Positions 19,538-29,661 of a stretch of DNA of 64,000 bases are shown one piece after another (the stretch's first letter is position 1; each line of letters opens with the position of its first letter). The DNA comes from Melieria omissa. Its lineage: Eukaryota > Arthropoda > Insecta > Diptera > Ulidiidae. Both the position numbers and the translations under genes were made by a program. The notes below the pieces were generated by a model, which saw only the letters and a program-made list of their open reading frames with translations, searched no databases and was not told where the DNA came from. The DNA is taken from the NCBI GenBank assembly GCA_963971225.1, contig OZ020270.1, positions 75,966,432-76,030,431 of the forward strand, written 5' to 3'.

Positions 19538-21975
19538 TCACATTTTTGCTGTTCTGGTGTTAGTAGTGGACGTGTTTTCCGTTTCTAGCTGCCAGAACCG
19601 TTCTACGTTTTTATTAAGCTCCATATCCGTCGAAGTGCAAAGTGATTTTGTAGATGATGGCGACGATGGTAGAACGCAGCGGCCTGAAACCACCCAGCCA
19701 AATTGTGTATTTTGCAGAATTGGCGACCCTGAGGCCAGCTGAATTTTATCTGCAGCCAAGAGATTAAAGAATGCCTCAGCGCCGAGAAGTATATCTATAC
19801 CACGTGAAATGTTAAATTGTAGATCTGCCAAGTCAAGGTAGGTAGGTAGGTAGGTGGTAGTGGCAGCTCTCATATGAGAGCTCACTTAGGCCAAGCTAGG
19901 CCCATTGTGATACCACAGGATTTCTAACCCCTTTTATTTGTTGTTAGGATGTCTCAAACCAGCCCGAACAGGTGATGAAGCGTATTAGGCTCTTGGCGTC
20001 AACCTCCGATAAGTCCGCGAGGTTGGCTGTTTGGTAAAACCCTAGATGTTTTTTCCGTTTCCTACAAAGAGGACAAGTACAAAGTAGGTGGAGAATTGTT
20101 TCTTCCTCCTCTATGTCTCTGCAGCTTCTGCAGAAGTCGTTGGCCAGGTGGCCCAGCCCTAATCTAATGGCGTGGCTACCAAGGATACAGTGACCAGTGA
20201 TGACTCCGACAACAACCCTGAGCGTGCCCCTATTGAGGTTTAGCAGACTTTTGGTGCGCTTCCAGTCCAGCTTTGGCCAGATCTGTTGCGCTGTCTTGCC
20301 TGTCTCTGAGGCCGCCCATGCATTGTTAGCGGCTTTTGTTATCGCTTCCTTCACCAGCTAGCAAGTACTCAATGGAATACCTAAGCCGGCGAACTCTGAG
20401 GATAGCTCCTTTGTCGTTCCTTGTCTAACCAGTTCGTCTGCCCTGCAGTTCTCCGGACTATCTCTGTGACCAGGCACCCATATGAGGTGGATTTTAAGCT
20501 GCTCAGCTATGTTATCAAGAGATTTGCGGCAGCTGATCACTGTTTTGGAAGTCAGAAAATGAGGTCCTAGGGCCCTGATAGCCGCTTGGCTGTCAGAGAG
20601 AATGCTAATATCTCGCCTAGAGACACAGCCCTCTTTGATCCAATTCAGGGAAGCTTCAATAGCTGAAACCTCTGCTTGGAACACGCTACAGTGGTCCGGC
20701 AGTCTAAAGGAGTAATTTATACCAAGAGAGTCTGAGAAGACGCCGAAGACCGCCTCCGTCGGTGTAGATCTGGTGCGAGTTCCCTATTAAGGGTGCTGAG
20801 CTTTCCTCCCAGTTGTTCCTGTCTGGAATGGTGCTAGTGAACTTTTTGTTAAATTGGAATTGGGGGGTAAGGAATGTTTTTCTTAAAGCGTTCCACCATA
20901 CCAGGCACCCAAAGGTTAGAATAGGTCGGACAACAGCTGTTTAGAGCCAGTGCGTCATGTTTGGTTTTAGTCCCCAGGTTTTCTCCAGTGCCTTTTTGCA
21001 GGTGTATAAGGCAATCGTTGCCTGTTTGACCCTATGGAGGATGTTCGTTTTCCAGCTCAATCTCTTGCCAAAAATGACTCCAAGGAATTGTGCTTCATTC
21101 TTGAAAGGTATTTCTGTGTTGTTAAGTGATAGAGGACGTATAGGTGGGGGTTTATACTTCCTCGTGAAGAGGACAACCTCTGTCTTTCCAGTGTTGATGC
21201 CTAATCCTCGACTGGTAACCCAGCCGTTCACCTTGTTTAGCAGTACTTGCATTAGATCTCTAATCGAGTTGGGAGACTTACCCGAGACAATGAGAACTAT
21301 ATCGTCTGCATACGCCGTTACCTTGCCGCACCCCCCTCCCAGGGACTGGAGCAGTTCGTTAACTACCCGGTTCCAAAGGAGGGGGGAGAGGACTCCGCCC
21401 TGGGGAGTGCCCCTGCTCACCCCTCTCGAGGTGGAAGAGTCGCCCAGTTCAGCGCAGATAACTCTGCTCTGCAGAAAATTATCCACCCAGTTCACCAAGC
21501 CACCCTCCACCCCAAGCCTGGCGAGCGCGCCCGTGATGGCTGTAAGCTCAACGTTATTGAAAGCCCCCTCTATGTCCAGGAAAGTTGCTAAGGTGTACTC
21601 TTTGTGTTCGAGTGATGCCAAGTCAATGTCTTCAGGCAAATTAAAATCATTGATAGACATGTTTTCGTTAGGGTGGTAGCCAGTAATTTGACGTGAAATC
21701 AAAAACTCGAGTGACAACTCAAATTCATTTATGCGAGAGCGCACAGTCGTTTGTGTTTTGAAAGGAATCTTCACACGGGATGATCCAATGCCAAAAACGT
21801 CTTCGTAATTTTTTGTTCTTTTAAACCCTAAGTGCTGAACCAACGACTCGCTGATAAAATTGACTTGTGAGCACGAGTCTAAAAGTGCTCTGCCGATCTG
21901 AAACTCTCCAAAAGCATTGCGAACGAGAACTAATGCTGTGGCTAAAATAATGCTGGATCTGCTTGTAGTAGCCAC
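19538..21975 (-). pseudogene. BEL aspartic protease region, split by LINE B
   Basis: The N-terminal part (21627-21975) has the retropepsin-like ALLDSCSQVNFISESLVQ, where family members usually have D-S-G or D-T-G; here it reads D-S-C, as in many Pao proteases. The second part (19538-19826) continues DLQFNISRGIDILLGAEAFF and ILQNTQFGWVVSG. The two halves join in frame at LPEDIDLADLQ when LINE B and one copy of its 11-bp duplication are removed. Confidence 0.85.
19837..21615 (-). mobile_element. LINE B: 5'-truncated LOA-type LINE in the BEL protease
   Basis: 1779 bp, starting inside the reverse transcriptase (EHKEYTLATFLDIEGAFNN). It covers SRGTPQGGVLSPLLWNR, YADDIVLIVSG, RNase H (CSVFQAEVSAI-type, DISILSDSQAAI) and the knuckle CRSCRDIEEEETILHLLCTC. 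It ends with the tail GTGGTATCACAATGGGCC and a (CCTAC)n run. It is flanked by TGCCAAGTCAA at 19826-19836 and 21616-21626. The reverse transcriptase frame is open for about 230 codons; RNase H is broken near 20690 and 20357. Confidence 0.93.
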
Positions 21976-22130
21976 CTTAGCACTTGTTGTTGTGTGAACA
22001 GCGGCCGTTGTTTCGCCTGTAATTGAATTTGACGGTGACGCACACGGTGTAAGGCTGCTTTAGTTTCTTCATCTTTAACCTTATGCAGCAACGAATGGTG
22101 GCGCTGCTTGCAAAACCGACAGGAATATTT

Positions 22131-23291
22131 TCAAGGGCATTGCGCAACACCGTGGCTCTTTGAGAGGCAATTAAAACAAAGATTACGTTGCTTAATGTGC
22201 GCCACACGCTGATGCACAGGGTGAACTATGAATTGCTGACATGTTGAAATCTGATGGCCTTTCTTGTTACAGTAATTGCAAGGCATGTCTTGCGCTGATA
22301 CCCCCTTCATATGAAATGAATGAGGTTTGGAACGTGGTTTATGCGTGTTTTGTGTGGCCTGCGTAGCGTGGCCCTTGCCTTGTGCATCCAGTTGCTGGCA
22401 ACGTCTGTCAAGCATGGCGCAACACTCCGCCCACGACGGGAGTTAGGAAAAGTCCATGTGATCGTCCCATTTTCTCTTTGTTTCGAAATCCACTTTGTTC
22501 ATAGCTATATGGATAAGAAAGGCATCGCATATTTCTTGATATGAACCCAACGTCTGCAAGGAACTATAAAGAGCGGACAACGTATCGATAACCTTACGGA
22601 GTTCTTGCGGCACAGGCTTTGTAACTTGTGCTATATCGAACATTGTTGTAACATTTTCCAAAAATATGAGAGTAATATTGTCGTAGCGCTCTCTTAAATG
22701 CTCAAGAGCCTTCGGATAGTTCTCTACCGTGACTTGAAATGCCATAACAGTAGAGAGCGCATCACCAGTTAGACAGCTTCGCAAGCGATTGTATTTTTCA
22801 ATCACTGGAATGTTTATGTCGTTATGTACTAAGTTGTTGAAAGTGTTTATGAAATTCTTGTAGTCTATGTATTTGCCGTCAGAGGTTGGCAAACTAAGAT
22901 GTGGTAGTCGATTGCTGGGTACAGTCGGAAATGAAGACGTCTGCTGATGACTTGGGCTTTTTCTCTCACCCAATAAAGAGAGAATTTTAGTTTTTGTCAA
23001 AATATAAAGTTCATCTATATCCGCACGACCTGAATCAGTCGGCAGTTGCTTCTCTATTTGATTTTGATAATATGCTGCCTGTTTGTAATAAGATTCGATA
23101 ATGCCCAATCTACATTCCAACTCTGTAACCGACAGCTTCGAGTTTGCGTCAACCACATTTTTTATTCGCGTTATGCTGCCCTTGGTAGAAGCACGAAGAG
23201 TCTTAAGTTCTTCCAGCGAAGCGGGTGAAGAGGAGTGAGGTCCGTTGCTCTGCGAGTTAAGTGTTGATGTAGCAGCATCGTCAAGCCCCAT
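22131..23291 (-). pseudogene. BEL gag
   Basis: Starts MGLDDAATST at 23291, about 640 bp inside the primer site. The first 282 codons contain the DUF1759-type capsid region: PHLSLPTSDGKYIDYKNFI, YNRLRSCLTGDALSTV, KALEHLRERYDN. After a stop and frameshift near 22440, a nucleocapsid part follows with cysteine-histidine knuckles CNYCNKKGHQISTC and CFNCLSKSHGVAQC, which bind RNA. Another shift near 22130 separates this from the protease. Confidence 0.85.
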
Positions 23292-23928
23292 AGTTTCGAG
23301 GTGCGACTGATTTCAGCTTATGTAAAGTAAATTAGATCGCGAGAGTTTCTTTGCGTATGTGAAGCACGCAGCTAAACGAGACTGGGCACCAATGTCTAAT
23401 GACCGCAGTCTGCAGTATAAAGGTTTGGTCTCATACGACGGTGCCAACAAGAGAGCACGTATGACAGCTTGCGCGAAATGATTCCACCCACAAGTTGTGT
23501 GTATGATTGTATGGCTAGGTAGTAGATTCGCTGGGGGAGCAAATGACTATTAATCCCACGTTGGCACAGTAAATGGCTGGTTAATGCAACTACTTAAAAT
23601 GTTTATTATAACCGAACCGACCCATCGCGAGGATTAGAGGATGATTTTTGTATAATCTACTCGTATGTAAATAGTAGACCCTTTTGTCTTTGATTCATTC
23701 ACTGTACAGTCAGGTTATTACACAGATTTTTTATTTAGGTATTTGCACACTTTATCATGCCACTTTAACCATTTATATAAAATATTGTCGATCACCGCTT
23801 CACAATTAACACACCAGCAGTCTTGCTCACAATGTCTTACAGTTGTGTAATATTGTAACTATAATGTCTTCACTGATACCGGAGATCGCGAAACGTCAGA
23901 CAAGAGTCTTGGAGCACTATGTGAGTGT

Positions 23929-23944
23929 CCTGTCACGGTCGCCA
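23929..23944 (-). promoter_or_regulatory. BEL primer binding site, tRNA-Arg type
   Basis: On the minus strand, one base after the 5' LTR, TGGCGACCGTGACAGG would pair with a tRNA ending CCTGTCACGGTCGCCA. From memory this is the 3' end of a fly tRNA-Arg (TCG). Arg primers are usual for BEL elements. The leader between here and the gag start (23292-23928) has no other feature I can name. Confidence 0.75.
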
Positions 23945-24127
23945 ATGTTTAAGGTGGGCTATGTCAGCCACCTGGAACGTCCTTTTGAAATTATTTTTAT
24001 AAAAGTAGTTCCTGCCCAGCGGTTCGGACTGGGCTTGTATATTGGAGGAGAAAAAAGAGACCGACGTAGTTCGGTTGAACGACAATAGGCGAATGAGATT
24101 TATTGAATGTATCGTAAATTCTTTTAC

Positions 24128-25666
24128 CGCCGCCGTGGCTCAGTTAGTTAGTGCGCGGTCCAGCGAGTCGAATGCAGAGCGACGCAAGTTCGAATACTCC
24201 ATGTAGTAACACCTAAAAAAAATAACGGGAAACTCGTTTTCTCTTTCGGTGGCTGTCCTCTCAGCTGGAAATGGCAAACATCTCGCGTAAGCGGGCTGTC
24301 GTGCCAATCAATTACACAGAGCAACAAAATCGACATTATTTGTTTTTCTGAAATCAAACCATACTTTTCTAAAGGATTTTTGGACGCTGATCACAACTGC
24401 GTACTTAGTTTTTTTTTGATTGTTTGAGCGGCTTAGGAAATATTAGTGGTTTTCCTCGGAGGGCGTTTTCCATGTTTTTTGAACATTATACGCATGCAGC
24501 TCCTACAAACCTGAAGTCTAAAATGCTATTTTTTTAACATAGATTAACAATACTATAACTATGTATTTAAAATGTACAACATTAAAATCAGTTCAAATTT
24601 GCAAGAATTATTCATTTGCAAAGTCAAATTTTCAGTTACTTTGCAAGATTGCGAATACACAAAAGAATTTTTCTTACAAAAAGTATATATTGTCATATAG
24701 TGAAAGAAGAAGTTGGGGCTTTCAATTAAAAAAGAAATTTTTTAAATACGATGTTTGTAATAGAAATTGTGTACAAATATGTAAGTTCTGAATTCATAAA
24801 TTCAGCAACAAAAGCAAGGATTTACTTTTGAGCTATAATATCGGAGCACAATTTCAGGCAGCGGTATGAAAATGCTCACATTCATCAAATGCCCTTAATT
24901 CATAAAATTTTCAGCTTTGATTTTGATTTTTTTGCGCCCTAAAAATATGTCGCAATGAAATAAGGAAAAACAGCAAGTAATTTGCTAAGTGTGTGTGTCT
25001 GAGATTTTTACATGGGTGATGCAACTCTTTTTAGAATAGCTCCTACAGTAATGAACCAATTCAAATTTTGTTAATGCCCTTGAAAAGACAAATATTGACG
25101 CTTGCGAAAATACTTTAGCTACTTTCATTAATGACACGAAAAGCATCAGGAGATTTCAATACAAACACGTGTTCAGAAGATGAAGTCGCATTTACACTCT
25201 AATGAGCATAGGCCGAGAATGACACATACAATAAAAAAAATCTGTTCTATAAGTTTAAGTTACAACCTTACACTATACATTGCACACTAACTCCTTTTTA
25301 AAAATTGCAACATCGATTTTAAATGAATTTTTATGAAAAATTCGCGAAAATTGAACTTTGAAGGGCCATAGCCATGTTAACCCTTGACCAATCGAAATCG
25401 GCTATGATCAAAATTATAGCTTGGGGATTCGTTATTGTGTCATACAAAAATTATCGTGTTTTTCAACATATTATAAATGCAATAAAAATTCAAAGATGAA
25501 AAAACGTGGAAAACACCTCCTAGCAAAAACCACCAATAACTTACAAACCGCTCAAACAATCAAAAAACTAAGTACGCAGTTGTGATCAGCGTCCAAAAAT
25601 CCTTTAGAAAAGGTTTACTAGAACTCGGAAAAATTTTGGCTGTTGCTCAGTGTTATTATTATTATT
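24128..25666 (+). mobile_element. SINE1 copy in BEL LTR, internally deleted, with foldback in tail
   Basis: Head GCCGCCGTGGCTCAGTTAG and first 150 bp present, then a deletion joins GGCAAACAT directly to CTCGCGTAAGCGGGC, removing about 130 bp of body. The tail carries a foldback (24315-25652), then the remaining ATT repeats. The 18-bp duplication TATCGTAAATTCTTTTAC lies at 24110-24127 and 25667-25684, and the empty site is in the other LTR. Confidence 0.92.
24315..25652. mobile_element. Foldback element FB2, 1.3 kb
   Basis: Ends CACAGAGCAACA (left) and CACTGAGCAACA (right, read inward), flanked by TTA (24312-24314, 25653-25655). The arms are inverted copies: GGATTTTTGGACGCTGATCA near 24378 recurs inverted near 25581, and GATTGTTTGAGCGG near 24418 near 25549. 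The middle is AT-rich with only a short chance frame (24561-24791). Its arm sequence differs from FB1, so this is a different subfamily with the same end type and target. Confidence 0.85.
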
Positions 25667-25894
25667 TATCGTAAATTCTTTTACAGATTTTGATTACAAT
25701 TGTAATAGATTAAAATGAGTGGTAGTGAGACCATATTTTCTCGACGTAGCTCGAACAACAAGCAAGAAAAGAAATTCAAAATTAATTCAATCCGGCAAAA
25801 GTTCTGGATGAGCACATGCAGCTGTGTGCGTAAAACAGCTTTGCGGAAAAAAGCTGTAATTCAGAGCTTGAAATTTTTGTGCCGTTTTCGTCGT

Positions 25895-27111
25895 ATGAGA
25901 CTGGACATCTATATGATGAGTTATCTGTGATGGTTGTTTCTAACCGTATGCTGCGCTTGGTTGCTTGATTTTACAACTTGCGAACAATTTATGTGTCTCC
26001 AAAACCAAACAATTTACTAATCAAGAGGTCTAGAAACCAAATAAATTTTTCATTTATATTCTTCTCACGGGTCGTAAAAAAAATATATCATTAAAAAAAG
26101 TCATCAAAATCTTAGCAGCTACAGTAAGGATCGAACCGCGAACTTGTCGTCCGAGACAGTCCCGCTTACGCGTTTGACCATCAACACTCAATCCCGACTG
26201 GCTGCTTAAAAGGTATGATAACAGACAAGCGCCGTTTTGACTAAAAATCACATACACCCATACCTCACTTTGCGTCGTGGTTACGTTCCAAAAAAACACG
26301 ACGCAAATTGAAACGACGCAAAGAGAATTATGATTTTCTATAGCAAACCATGTAAAGATCGAAGATAGGTTCCAGGGTTACGAAAATACTACTTTTTAAA
26401 AAGAAAATTGAACAAAGTAAACATTTAAAAAACAAAAATAACATAAAATGTTATTACATACATACAAAAAACAAAAAAAAAAACAAATTCAATTAAAACA
26501 AAATAAAATATTCAATAAATTTATAAAAACAAAATAAAAATTAATCACTGTCTGATGAGTCCATAGTGGCTGTTGTCGTAAGTCGGCTTTCTTTCACAAA
26601 AGTTAGAAAGGAAATCCCCGAGTTTTGATGGCATGGCGTAATTAGAAACAAAAAACGTGCTATCTTGTAGAAAAAAAAGATAATTTCAAAAACAAAATTA
26701 AAGACTCGAACCCAAAACAACGCAACTTCGAAAATCTAACGACGCACAGTGAAAATTAGTACTAATTCAGCAGCGACGCAACTTCGAAACAACGGAAAAC
26801 GAAACGACGCAAAGCGAGGTATTGGTGTATTTCTGTATCTCAAAACAGAGCTCAATGCGTGTGAAGCGGAGTTTGTGTGAGTGACATTAGAGGCCAAAAA
26901 GCTCTTATCGGAGGCCAAGTCGACCTTTTGACACATTTTTTCCTTGGCCGCTGGACATCTATATGATTAGTTATCTGTGCCCGAAGGTTGCTCAGAAACA
27001 TAACCCTGCAGGAAAAAAGAATCAGTCGCAAAAGTATCTAAGTAACTATTTTGTAACTGATTGAAAAATCATGCATGGCTATACAGTTCACGAGCAGCGT
27101 TGCCAAAAGAG
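25895..27111 (-). repeat. Dispersed repeat DR1, right copy, inverted relative to left copy
   Basis: Matches 14634-15228 in opposite orientation, with a MITE inserted at 26255-26827. A short extra piece at 25901-25929 (GGACATCTATATGATGAG) repeats a segment found again at about 26953, as if a second tandem copy had begun. The tRNA-like part lies at about 26105-26170. Between the BEL LTR and this repeat (25758-25894) nothing is recognisable. Confidence 0.75.
26255..26827. mobile_element. TA-flanked MITE in DR1, pogo/Tigger-like ends
   Basis: Inverted ends CACCCATACCTCACTTTGCG (left) and CACCAATACCTCGCTTTGCG (right, inward), both followed by TCGT. TA duplicates at 26253-26254 and 26828-26829. 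The uninterrupted DR1 copy shows the same bases with a single TA at 14911-14912, which proves the boundaries. The motif ACGACGCAA recurs inside. No transposase. Confidence 0.93.
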
Positions 27112-27300
27112 AAAAAAAATTTATAACCAGGAACAATTAAAATAACCAAAATGTAACAAAAATAACCAAAATGTTTATTCCACATAAAGCAAAACATAAC
27201 TCATACCAGAGATTAGCAAAGAATACCGCAATTTTGGTTGCCACCGTATTTATACTCATTCTTTTTACTACCTACTCCTCATAAGCACCGCAAAACATAA

Positions 27301-27698
27301 AGGTGAAGTTACAGACCATCCAGTATATGCGTTATGCATTGAATGCAGTACTTGCGGTACATGCATTTCGTAGATTGAAGTTACACATAGTGCATTTTGT
27401 GCGACATGTTTATGTTTCTAATCAGTTGATTGAAGTTTGAATTGAAATTCAAAAAATTTTGAAAAATGGAGGATAACATTTAGAATGAAGAATAATTTAC
27501 CACCCTTGGTTGTATCAATCAGCTGATCTGTTTGTGCGACGGACCTAATGCAAGCAAAAGTAGAAAGTTGCTCAACTTTTTCCATCGTATCCGACAATCC
27601 ATCATATGCGTTGCACTAAGTAACTTGTTTCATACAGCTGCACTGACAAATGCACAGAATGGAATAACGTATATACAGGATGGCCTGTAACTTCACCT
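27301..27698. mobile_element. MITE with AGGTGAAGTTACAG ends and TAA duplication
   Basis: Inverted ends AGGTGAAGTTACAGACCATC and, inward from the right, AGGTGAAGTTACAGGCCATC. TAA flanks at 27298-27300 and 27699-27701. 398 bp, no reading frame. PIF/Harbinger-like by target. The following 27702-28209 holds no recognisable gene or repeat; it is AT-rich. Confidence 0.8.
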
Positions 27699-28209
27699 TA
27701 AGTATCCCAAATCCAATCATTATGCGGTATGCGTTGTTTGCAGTGAGTGAAAGCAATGAATACAAGCACAGAAGAAACAATATACAGAATGCGCATCTGG
27801 TGTAAAGAAAATTTTCTTTGCGGGTTCCAGCTAGGCTTGCCACCTTTTGAAAGTGGCTGTGGAGGACACTTAAATTACTATAAACAAATCTCATTTTTAT
27901 TTTTCAGAGTACATATTTAAATACATATTTAAACTTTTGTATATAGAAAAATCTTCCAAAAAAAACTTAAACACATTTATAAACATGAACAAAACAACAC
28001 AAGTAAGCGTAAAAATATACGAAAAAAGTACAAAAACAATTAACAAAAACTAATTATTTCATTTACATAAATATATGTCTGTTTCAAGACTATTTGGTCT
28101 TAAATAAATATTTTTCATTGCTTTTTTCTGTTTTAATCAGACTTCTATTGGATTTAATGAGATCATAAAAGTCAGCGCACGTGTCTTTTTGGTTGACGAA
28201 TATTATTAA

Positions 28210-28536
28210 CTAATTTTTTATTAAATTTGCTGAGCATCTTCCTCTATCCTCACTCCATTTTTTGTTCATTACCGAAAAAACTATTTCTGCGAAAGCGCTA
28301 CTACATGGCATAGTCAATAAATAGCTCATTATTTTAAATAAATTGTTGCATTCGAACCTTTCAAATATCTTTACGAATTTTTCACTTTGGCTGTAAAACT
28401 CGTCCAAATTTAAGGAGTCAATATATTTACTTATTAGACAGACTTCGTCAAACAATTGATCTACGTTTAGATCCCGTAATATTTGTTTTAATTTTAGCTC
28501 TTCAACTACTTCTACAACACCATTAAAGGTAAACAA
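28210..28536 (-). pseudogene. hAT transposase C-terminal fragment, minus strand
   Basis: 108 codons with the hAT dimerisation-region pattern MPCSSAFAEIVFSVMNKKWS followed by EDRGRCSANLIKN. In this subgroup the conserved form is S-x-x-x-E-R-x-F-S; here the arginine is isoleucine. Catalytic residues are upstream and absent. It faces the next hAT fragment across about 240 bp. It is from a different hAT lineage than the one downstream. Confidence 0.75.
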
Positions 28537-28779
28537 TTTATCATGAATACTAAGTTTTCCAATTTTATAAATCCAATTACTTTCAGAAAAATCGAATCAC
28601 TCTTCAATATAGTTTAAAGTTACATCAAAAAATTCACAAAATCTTTTTTTATTAGAGAACTTTCTTCAAGATGATCAATTTTTGATAATTGAACTTTTAC
28701 TTCGTATCCAAAAAATTGTTGCTGTTTTCGTTCGAAAATGTGTGTTCTAAAATCAGTCAAAATTTGAAAAAGCTCGATA

Positions 28780-29418
28780 ATGATAACATCAAAAGAAAAA
28801 GATGATATAACGGAAATTCTAAGTATATTGCGACTAAGATATGGCGAACAACGCGCAACGTTAAGCCAGGTTATTCCATTAATGCATTGTGGTCGCGAAC
28901 AAATAGTTAGAGTACCAGTTAAACAGCCAGTCGCCCAAACGCTAAAAGATGCCGTGCTAAAACAGTTCGAACGTAGATTTGGCTCCATCGAATATTCCTT
29001 TTTGCTAGCTTCATCAACATTACTCGACCCAAGATTCAAAAACATTCATTTTAAAGATCCTTTAGCACTGGCTTCAGTTATAAAGTTTGATCTTTGGGCT
29101 CCTCATAAAACTCTAGTGCACAAAAGAAGGAGGAAGGATGACGATTGTGCTCACCCACAAGATGAGATGAGTTTTTATTTAAATTGTCAAGTCTTAGAAT
29201 TAAACCGAAACATTATTGATGCTTGGGACGAACTGAAAACAGTATATCCAAAACTTTACGCGCTTTCAAAAAAATATTGCCATTTATTCGGTACTTCAGT
29301 TCCAGCAGAGCGCCTCTTTTCAAAAGCTGGTTCAACGGCTACCGAAAAACGCAACCGTTTAACAACAATACGACTATCAAAATTATTGTTTCTGCAAACT
29401 TGGTTGAACAATAAATAA
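28780..29418 (+). pseudogene. hAT transposase C-terminal fragment, plus strand
   Basis: 212 codons. Motifs: SFLLASSTLLDPRFKNIHF near residue 75, and the C-terminal dimerisation segment LFGTSVPAERLFSKAGSTAT then RNRLTTIRLSKLLFL. These match the transposase-derived ZBED-type hAT proteins. The N-terminal BED zinc finger and the first catalytic acid are missing, so it is 5'-truncated. The remaining frame is undamaged. Confidence 0.85.
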
Positions 29419-29635
29419 TTTTTATTAACTCCAACAACTCTTGTTTTATTTTATTTAAGCTCAATTCCACATTTTTCAAAAATAAGCATTGTGCAATTTA
29501 ACAAAATGATTTGAATATATTTGAATAAATAGATTATTAATCAATTATTTTACATTAATTGCCATTATTTTTTTTGTGTTGCGATTAATCATATGATTAA
29601 TTAATCGATTAAATTCTTGTTTCTGCCATCCCTAG
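29419..29635 (+). repeat. 3' region and terminus of the hAT element
   Basis: After the transposase stop an AT-rich tail leads to TTCTGCCATCCCTAG at 29621-29635. Read inward this is TAGGGATGGCAGAA, a typical hAT inverted end. The matching left end is not in the preceding 2 kb, so the element is truncated. Confidence 0.6.
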
Positions 29636-29661
29636 TTGTTCGCAACGGCTCCGCTCGTGTA

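Larger units (their letters stand above)
16587..25757 (-). mobile_element. BEL/Pao LTR retrotransposon with both LTRs, degenerate
   Basis: Minus-strand element: 5' LTR 23946-25757 (enlarged by a SINE), primer site, gag, protease, reverse transcriptase, RNase H region, integrase, 3' LTR 16587-16843. Without the two insertions (LINE B 1.78 kb; SINE plus foldback 1.56 kb) it would be about 5.8 kb, normal for BEL/Pao. Every domain is disrupted by frameshifts or stops. The 5 bp flanking each side (ATGTA left, ACAAG right) do not match, so no target duplication is seen. Confidence 0.9.
23946..25757 (-). repeat. BEL 5' LTR, enlarged by SINE1 and a foldback
   Basis: The outer parts (23946-24127 and 25685-25757) match the 3' LTR. 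In between sits SINE1 with foldback FB2. Without the insertion this LTR would be 255 bp, against 257 bp for the other. LTR divergence is low but visible, so the BEL element is older than the SINE. Confidence 0.9.

Noticed and set aside
20957..21679. 240-codon plus-strand open frame
   Set aside because: It is the antisense of the LINE B reverse transcriptase and has no recognisable domain.
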